A stretch of 64,000 nucleotides of DNA, taken from Sialis fuliginosa. Lineage: Eukaryota; Arthropoda; Insecta; Megaloptera; Sialidae. The notes under the pieces are model-generated. The model saw only the letters and a program-made list of their open reading frames with translations. It was not told where the DNA came from and did no database searches. The stretch spans positions 7,070,501 through 7,134,500 of the forward strand of contig OY540822.1 in assembly GCA_961205875.1 (NCBI GenBank). Reading direction: 5' to 3'. The position numbers and the translations under genes are program-made. Below, piece after piece: positions 58,101 through 64,000 of the stretch; the first letter of the stretch is position 1, and the number at the start of each line of letters is the position of its first letter.

Positions 58101-60928
58101 ATAAAACGTAGCTAAAGTTAAATACCGTATACACCAATGTACAACAATAATTGACAGCAATTTTTTTCATTCTTTCTTGAAGAATATCATCCGGTTCACC
58201 TTCTCCGATTTTCATAATTTTATCCCACTGAAATAAGTAAATAATATTAATAAGGATATTTTTTTTTCTTAACTTGAATGGATGATCCTGAAAGTTTTGA
58301 CGTACTGAAACCGAATCTGTTCTCCAAATTATGCTATTACATATATTATCAAACAAGCAAGTTTTTGTTCACGGTAATATATTGTATGAATTGAGATATA
58401 TAAGTTCAAAGATATCATAGACATAGAGAATGGACTACGCATCTGACTCGAACACAGAGCCGTGTCAAAAGAAAGAGATAGAAACAGGTTTGGAATATAC
58501 TAGTCCTTTTTTTAATAGGAGTGTAACTATTTCATTCTTAGTCCCGAACATTAAAAATATTCGTAGATATTATCATAATATATTAATCTACTGTTGATTA
58601 ATATATGATAAAAAAATTTATTTAAAAAAAGAAACAATTATTGATTTCTAAATAATATAAGTTTCGAATTTTTTTAACCAATTTTAATATTTTGTTCTAA
58701 TATCAAAAAAAATATTTAAAATTTTGTTAAGTAAATCTTGTATGTGATGTTTGTAAGTGCAATCCACCTCATCATTTTGTAGCAACCACATGGGAATTGA
58801 TTTAAAATTATTTTTTATGAATATATATTTAATATTTTTGGTAGCAAAAATGTTATTTTCCCGGAATATCCGTTCATAATTTTGCAAATTTCTATCAGGT
58901 CAATTGATTTTTTTTTAAATTTCCTCGATGAAATATGAATCATTATAGTATGTTTACATGGGCGTAGCCAGGGTGGGGCAGGGGGGGGGGGGGCGCTTGC
59001 CCCCCCCTAGCTTGTGGACAAAAAGTAATAAGTAAATCAGTATTATTGTCATTATAAACAGGGATATTTCTAGATTTCTATGATGTCCATTGGATTTTTG
59101 AACGTAAATTTATATTTTGGATCCAGAAAATCAAATATCAAAGTTTTTTTTAATCACAATCTTTTATTTTTACATGTAAACTAAAATATCAGGGAAAATT
59201 AAATATATATTAAATAGGCCCATTAAAAATATTTTTATTAAAAAAAATTTTTATAAAACTTTTTAGGTAAGGTTACCATAATAATGTGAGAGCTTTTTTT
59301 GCTCACTTCTCTCTCATTACCTCGGGGTCCTAGGCAAAACACGCCGAGCAATTGGTTTAAAAAAAAATTTGCCCCCCCCTGAACAAAATCCTGGCTACGC
59401 CCATGTATGTTTATTGTTTATATTATTTACTTTTCTAATAAAAACTTATTGCTCAAAAATCACAAGATAAATATACAAAAATATATCTGACAGAAATACT
59501 ACCCTGAACTATAGTAAGCTACCAATCAGATTCTTAGAAAAAGAGGTAGATATATTCCAAACTACACTGTCTCTCCCTTTCTGAACAGATGTTACACCAT
59601 TGTGTTAATACAGAATGCACTGTCCATTCTCTATGTCTATGGAAGATATGATATTTTAATAAGAAAGACAACAGATTAGATACAATCGACTAATTTAAAT
59701 CTTCAAAATAGTGTAATTCAGCAAAAAAATCGTACAATCAAAAGTAAAAGTTCATTTTAAATTAGTAATTTATTCTTCAGAACCTGAACTAATTGAATTT
59801 CAGTATGACAAAAACCTTTTGGATTATTCGAGTCTCAAATGTATTTTTTTGTTCTCTTGTGTACTAAATTAAAAAATCATGATACGTTTGTTCTACTGTA
59901 TGTAAATTTATTTCCATTTTTTTATTTTTAAATGCTATTGTTATGTTTTATACATATATTATGTATGTACATATGTACAAACGAATTAACTTGTACGTAA
60001 GTTAGGTTAAAAAGTCAACTTACACTATATATCATTCCATTTTCAGTCGGGGGAGTTCCTGCATATTGTATTATTGCCTTTAAATGGGGTAATCTTGATC
60101 GAATTTGTAATATTTTGTCTAACTGTTTAGTGTCTTCAACAACAACAATGTTTGATTTGCTGTCCGATAAACAATGGTAACAAGATTCAGGAGAATTTGT
60201 TGTATAAATACCTGCCACCATACCTCTAAAATGTTTCGTTAATGATTTTTAAAAATATTTTGTAAGATTCAAATTGTTGGAAGTTATTTGTTTTACATAC
60301 CCAGCAAATATTGCTGCTAAATCTGCAACGAACCATTCTTCAGAATTGAACCCTAGAACCCCTACCCCGTTATGCATTTCTAACCCTAATTTGATAAAAG
60401 CCTTAGCACATGTCCAGATTTTTTGATAATACTCTCTAAAAATAAATTTTATCAAAATAAAGTTTGATGTAAAAAAATATAATAAAACATATTCTTTATC
60501 TTTTCGGACAACGAAAACGAAATATTAAAGTTCAAAAAAATAAGTCAAAATGTAATTGATACCTATAAGTTGTTTTTCGCCAAGTTCCATTTTCAGTTTT
60601 TGTCATAAGGGCTGGATGATCAGGAAATCTTTCAGATGATCTTTTTAATAAACTTGGCACTGATATAGGTTCAATATTAGTAGAATCGTTAGCATCTTTA
60701 TTATATTTTATTTCAACAGCTCCATTTGCTTGGGTGGTAAATGTTGATGTAGAAGGGATTATTTGGTCCGGCCCTGGAATAAGTATTCAAATAATAATCC
60801 TATATAAAATATTAAAATTTAAGTAATTTACAACTCAAACTACTGAGAAATTATTTTTAGTTGAGCTTTAAAAAAATTTTATAAAAAAAAAACAACTCAC
60901 CGTTTTCGCAATTTTCGTCCATTATCAT
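52134..60928 (-). CDS. bgm: Bubblegum-type long-chain acyl-CoA synthetase (ACSBG)
   Basis: Fourteen coding exons on the minus strand: 60928-60901, 60773-60563, 60435-60301, 60225-60024, 58227-58126, 58064-57918, 56561-56311, 56254-56089, 56027-55893, 55286-55137, 54047-53907, 52638-52513, 52389-52269 and 52207-52134, giving 662 residues. The enzyme activates long- and very-long-chain fatty acids with ATP and CoA through an acyl-adenylate. Motifs are the AMP-binding loop [17 protein letters not shown] (about 225-241), [19 protein letters not shown] (416-423), GWLHTGD ending at Asp492, and [17 protein letters not shown] (506-522), which is characteristic of the bubblegum group. The P-loop has Val where most family members have Thr (SGTVG against SGTTG). 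The start is ATGATAATG; the second ATG at 60922 is also possible. The exon continues upstream as 5' UTR to an acceptor at 60938. Introns carry many foldback and hAT elements. Confidence 0.94.
52701..52912. mobile_element. MITE, relative of 20811-21000
   Basis: Left arm TGTAAATAACTAAAAAATG followed by ATTATAAGAAGC is shared with the 20811 element; right end AGTTATTTACGAAATTTAGG is a mutated inverted copy. In an ACSBG intron. Confidence 0.55.
52973..53761. mobile_element. Foldback element with about 115-bp arms, ACSBG intron
   Basis: The left arm (CAAGGGGAAGCAACAGCACG to GGCCTTAATTACAAAG at 53091) recurs inverted at 53633-53761 with few mismatches. The central 540 bp is unique here and includes a tRNA-like piece at 53147-53196. 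The frame at 53018-53284 lies across arm and centre and is not a gene. Confidence 0.8.
53147..53196 (+). repeat. tRNA-like fragment (B-box region) inside a foldback element
   Basis: GCGGTCAACGCACTGGCGTC resembles a D-arm, and GGTTCGAATCTCG at 53183-53195 is a good RNA polymerase III B box / T-arm. There is no acceptor stem and the cloverleaf is incomplete, so this is a tRNA-derived SINE or tRNA remnant, not a tRNA gene. Confidence 0.45.
54257..55108. mobile_element. TA-flanked foldback element with arms over 300 bp
   Basis: Starts CAGGGTGGGGCATTTAAAA and ends TTTTAATGCCCCACCCTG, TA on both sides. The arms remain paired through GGAACCTATAGTTTTTATTT and TTCAAGAATTTTTTACTCAG to a short centre near 54660. 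A second copy begins at 63423. It sits in an ACSBG intron and ends 29 bp before an exon. Confidence 0.85.
55305..55837 (+). mobile_element. Non-autonomous pogo/Tigger-type element with a C-terminal transposase remnant
   Basis: Ends CAGTAAAAGCTCCTTATTCG and CGAATAAAGAGCTTTTACTG are inverted copies with TA outside each. A frame at 55430-55690 (86 residues) begins within the element: [20 protein letters not shown], ending [12 protein letters not shown]. Its acidic/aromatic then basic layout and the final QxxIxxFL pattern resemble the extreme C terminus of Tigger/Jerky-type proteins. The catalytic DDE core is absent, so the element is an internally deleted derivative. Confidence 0.7.
56741..57390. 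mobile_element. Foldback element with about 200-bp arms, ACSBG intron
   Basis: GGCCCATCGATTTTTATCTA on the left pairs with GATAAAAATCGACGGGCC on the right; pairing continues through CTTTCTTTTGCAT/ATGCAAAAGAAAG and TACGGATGCTTCAAATT. A diverged partial arm (ACGGATGCTTCATATTGC) recurs at 57749, outside the element. Confidence 0.75.
58405..59655. mobile_element. Foldback element split by an hAT MITE
   Basis: The left arm around CATAGACATAGAGAATGGAC (58420) and GTTTGGAATATAC (58489) matches an inverted right arm at about 59545-59640. Between them lies the complete hAT-type element 58957-59405. In an ACSBG intron. Confidence 0.55.
58957..59405. mobile_element. hAT-type MITE with exact 8-bp target duplication
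   Basis: Ends CATGGGCGTAGCCAGG and CCTGGCTACGCCCATG; flanks TATGTTTA at 58949-58956 and 59406-59413. Contains a 14-nt G run and C runs. The termini begin CATGGGCG rather than CAG. Confidence 0.85.
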
Positions 60929-62664
60929 TGTCTTTCCTCTGCAAAATAATTTCAATTTTGAATAAGCTTATATATATATATATATATATATTTATATAAT
61001 AACAGATTAACAGACCTTTAACACAAGATAAATAGTTCATGTTATTATTACTAATTCATAGTACAATTATTATATAAAACAATTTACTCGTTTTTTAACA
61101 AAAACAGTTTTCGTAACGTCGACATATTGTAATGATAAATGTTATACAGAATAATTTGTATCATACAAATATATATTTATATACATATATATATAGTAAA
61201 CATTTCTACGTGTATTTATTGTTTGCATATTCTGCATATTACCTACTAATGAATATTTGTAAATTATTCTATTATATGGAATTATTCGAAGCTTATGTTT
61301 ATAAGATTTTAATTCATAATCTGATTGTGAGTGACCCTTAATTCATTAATTCATCAACCTTTCATAAAGTAATGTGTTTATTCTACCAATATTTAATTGA
61401 TATTATTATTATAGTTTTATATTTATTGTTAGTTAAAGTTCACTTACCCATTTGATTCATTGAACGAAATCAACTATATTTTATCAAGAATGTGTGAACA
61501 CTATAGATGTAAAAAATGTTATATTATCAGTTACTTAGAAAATATTAAAACATAATAACCAATGAAATTAATTTCAATATTTATTTTTGTACATATATAG
61601 CAATGACAACTATTTTTAACTTAATATTAATATGTAGATAAAGTTTATAAATTATTAATACAAAAACCGCAAAATGTGTTAGCAAAACCAACAAAAGTTG
61701 TATAATATAAATGAGATACATTTGTTGGTTTATATATATACAAATATACTATAAATTATTCATTATTTTTATCAATTATAAATAGTAATGTCATTTTTTA
61801 CAATAAAAACTTACGATTGTAAACAAATACATTTTTATTTTTTTATTTATTAAGTAATTAATAAATTATTACATTATTAAATAAATCAATAGAGCAGAGA
61901 ATAGAGATGCAGTTGTTTGGAAAATTATCCGTTTGAATTTTTTGTTTTTATCTTATCGGGGAGGTCGGCTCGATTATAAAAATGTAAATTGCCAGTTGGA
62001 TATTGTTTAAACCGCAAAAAGGCCCCAAAAAAGGAAACCTTGAATTTACGTATTTTTAATCATGAAAACTAACGTTATCATACTTTATAATTTTTTAAAA
62101 TCTTCATATGAATGTTAATAATATGGTATACTTCAATTTCAAGATTCTTACCAACAGTCTTTGTATTGCCCTTTCGCAAAAACAGTTATATATAAAAATA
62201 ATATACTTCAATTCAAATTACTTTTATTATAGTCATTAGACAGAATAAATTTCTGTTTCAAAAATATTCTCCCCCCCCCTCCCCCCGGTCAAAGGACGCC
62301 ACTGAACTGACACACAATTTTCATCAAAATCCAATCAGCAGCTCATGAGATATTTAATTACTAAATATAGAAGTTACTTTCAAACCGCCTTAATTTATAT
62401 TTATAAAGTAGAAGCACATTTTTTATTAACTTAAAAGACTGTCAACTTATAATACGAAAAATATGTATTGTTTATTCAACAATACTTTTTTTTGTTTATT
62501 TGTCAACATGACTAAGAAAAATAGACATTTTTTTGACGATGACCAGAAAAAAAAGCTTACCTCGCCACACCGGGCCCCCTTAGCTCTGCGATCCCCGGCT
62601 AGAGGCCTGTCAGGCCCCCCTCTTTAATTCAATCAAAAACATTGGTTACCCGGTATATTATTAT

Positions 62665-62953
62665 TAGAGATTAAAAAAATAGTTGTGTTTTTCAATGAAA
62701 TAGTTACTAGTTGAATTTTTTTTCGGAAAATAGTTGATAAATAGTTTTTTTACGATTTAATAATAATTAGTGCAAACGAAGCAGTAAAAAGTGTCGTAAA
62801 TAGTTTTAAAATAGTTGGAAAGGTAGTTGCAAATAGTTGATTTCAAATTGTGTTCAATCAAACCAGTTTTCTGAAAACGGTGGAGAGATATAATAAAAAT
62901 TATAATAAATGCATTTTTACGCAATAGTTGAAAAACTATTTTTCCAATCTCTA
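62665..62953. mobile_element. Probable hAT-type MITE with 8-bp duplication
   Basis: Ends TAGAGATT and AATCTCTA, with TTGAAAAACTATTTTTCCAATC at the right related to the left AAAATAGTTG. ATTATTAT flanks both sides (8 of 8), though this 8-mer is low in complexity. The body iterates AATAGTTG-like units. Confidence 0.6.
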
Positions 62954-63422
62954 ATTATTATATATCTAATTTTTTGTACATTGTATATTATGTATTTATT
63001 TACGAGTATGTAGAATGTAGATATTACCTTTAAAATATATCGTTTTTTCTACAATTTTTTAGTTATACTCTTAAAATTTGAACTAGGTATGTTATTCAAA
63101 CAATTTGATTTAAGAAGGCAAATTATTATTTTTTTAATCTCCTGAAATTATTTAATCAAAATTTATTTATCATTATATGAACATTTGTTAAAATTAAGTG
63201 TCAATTTTTATTAACAACTGAAACAAATATTTTATTTATTAACACACTTACTTAACAATAAAATATAAATACATTGTTGATAATTCGTCACGAATATTAT
63301 AAATATTTATATATAATATATATAAACAAATACAACATCGTGGTTATTTTAGTACCTTTTAAATTGATTGTAATTTAATAGTTTATAATACGATTAGCAT
63401 TCATAATTTTTTTTTCAATATA

Positions 63423-64000
63423 CAGGGTGGGGCATTTAAAGTGTTACAGTTGATTATCTCAGAACCATCGCATATTTAAAAAAAATGTTTCAACCAAAAA
63501 ATGTTTGGTTGTAAGGGGGTAATCGAATAGTAATATTTATTTGCTATTTTAACGTAGCCTTCAAGGATATTTGAAGGTTTACATCCTTTTTTAAATAGGA
63601 ACCTATTGTTTTTATTTAGTAATCTTATTCTACGTGAAAAAACACGAATCATTCATTGAAAACTTTTTTTTGAACAACCCAAGATTTCCAAGGTATCTAA
63701 CAAAATAATTCGAGATTTTTAACTTTCAAGAATTTTTTACTCAGAAACCACAAACATTAGAAAAAAAGTACAGGATACGCAAAATATTTATTTTTGTCTA
63801 ATAAAACTTGGAGAATTATTTTAAAATTTTAAAAAACTTTTTAAAACTTTTTCTATTTATTTTATTTTAGCAAAAACAAAAAAAACAAAAGTACGAAATG
63901 TTAAAAAAATTCTAGAATAATTCTCCAAGTTTCATTAGACCAAAATAAATATTTTTTGTACTTTTACTTTTTTCCAAAGTTTATGGTTTCTGAGTAAAAA
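63423..64000. mobile_element. Foldback element, second copy, cut by the window edge
   Basis: Begins CAGGGTGGGGCATTTAAAG after TA, then follows the 54257-55108 element through CCAAAAAATGTTTGG, GGAACCTATTGTTTTTATTT and into the second arm. The right end lies beyond the window. Confidence 0.8.

Larger units (their letters stand above)
60929..64000. other. Upstream region of ACSBG and repeat-bearing flank
   Basis: Contains the ACSBG 5' UTR and promoter, (TA)n microsatellites at 60970-60991 and 61170-61195, a lone hAT end (GACGCCACTG preceded by C tracts, near 62300), an hAT MITE and the start of a foldback element. No gene recognised. Confidence 0.5.

Overview
This window is nuclear DNA from an insect, most likely holometabolous; the order cannot be fixed from sequence alone. 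It is very AT-rich, most introns are short (about 50-70 bp) with GT/AG ends, and every gene has a clear insect homologue. I assembled eight protein-coding genes exon by exon, and each spliced frame closes exactly at a stop codon.

Layout. (1) 609-2199 (+): nischarin-like protein (PX domain plus leucine-rich repeats). (2) 4371-17126 (-): LARP1, 18 coding exons. Its 3.3-kb second intron contains a complete secreted PGRP gene on the other strand (14901-15698, +). (3) 17804-18354 (+): an FKBP2-type ER prolyl isomerase, head to head with LARP1. (4) 23215-23955 (-): Rap1 GTPase. (5) 25513-26737 (+): very-long-chain enoyl-CoA reductase (TECR). (6) 27620-32352 (-): transketolase with two alternative coding first exons. 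(7) 44663-49485 (+): a flavin-dependent monooxygenase of the insect senecionine N-oxygenase-like group. (8) 52134-60928 (-): a bubblegum-type acyl-CoA synthetase (ACSBG). These are unrelated housekeeping, immune and metabolic genes rather than a pathway cluster, although TECR and ACSBG both act on very-long-chain acyl-CoA.

The rest is dominated by non-autonomous transposable elements, concentrated in the last LARP1 intron (4.5-8.1 kb), the 32.4-44.6 kb intergenic gap, the FMO introns, the FMO-ACSBG gap and the ACSBG introns. Seven elements have hAT hallmarks: CAG-type or related inverted termini and 8-bp target duplications, six exact and one with a single mismatch. Two MITE families end in TTAA, one with two copies in opposite orientation 13 kb apart. 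Others are TA-flanked pogo/Tc1-like elements and several long-armed foldback families present as intact and truncated pairs.

The most unusual items are a hammerhead-ribozyme-like motif antisense to the FMO gene in intron 3 with a decayed relative in intron 4, a similar motif at 42.4 kb, the duplicated first exons of transketolase, and a tandem in-frame splice acceptor at the last LARP1 exon. There are no tRNA or rRNA genes and no CRISPR array.
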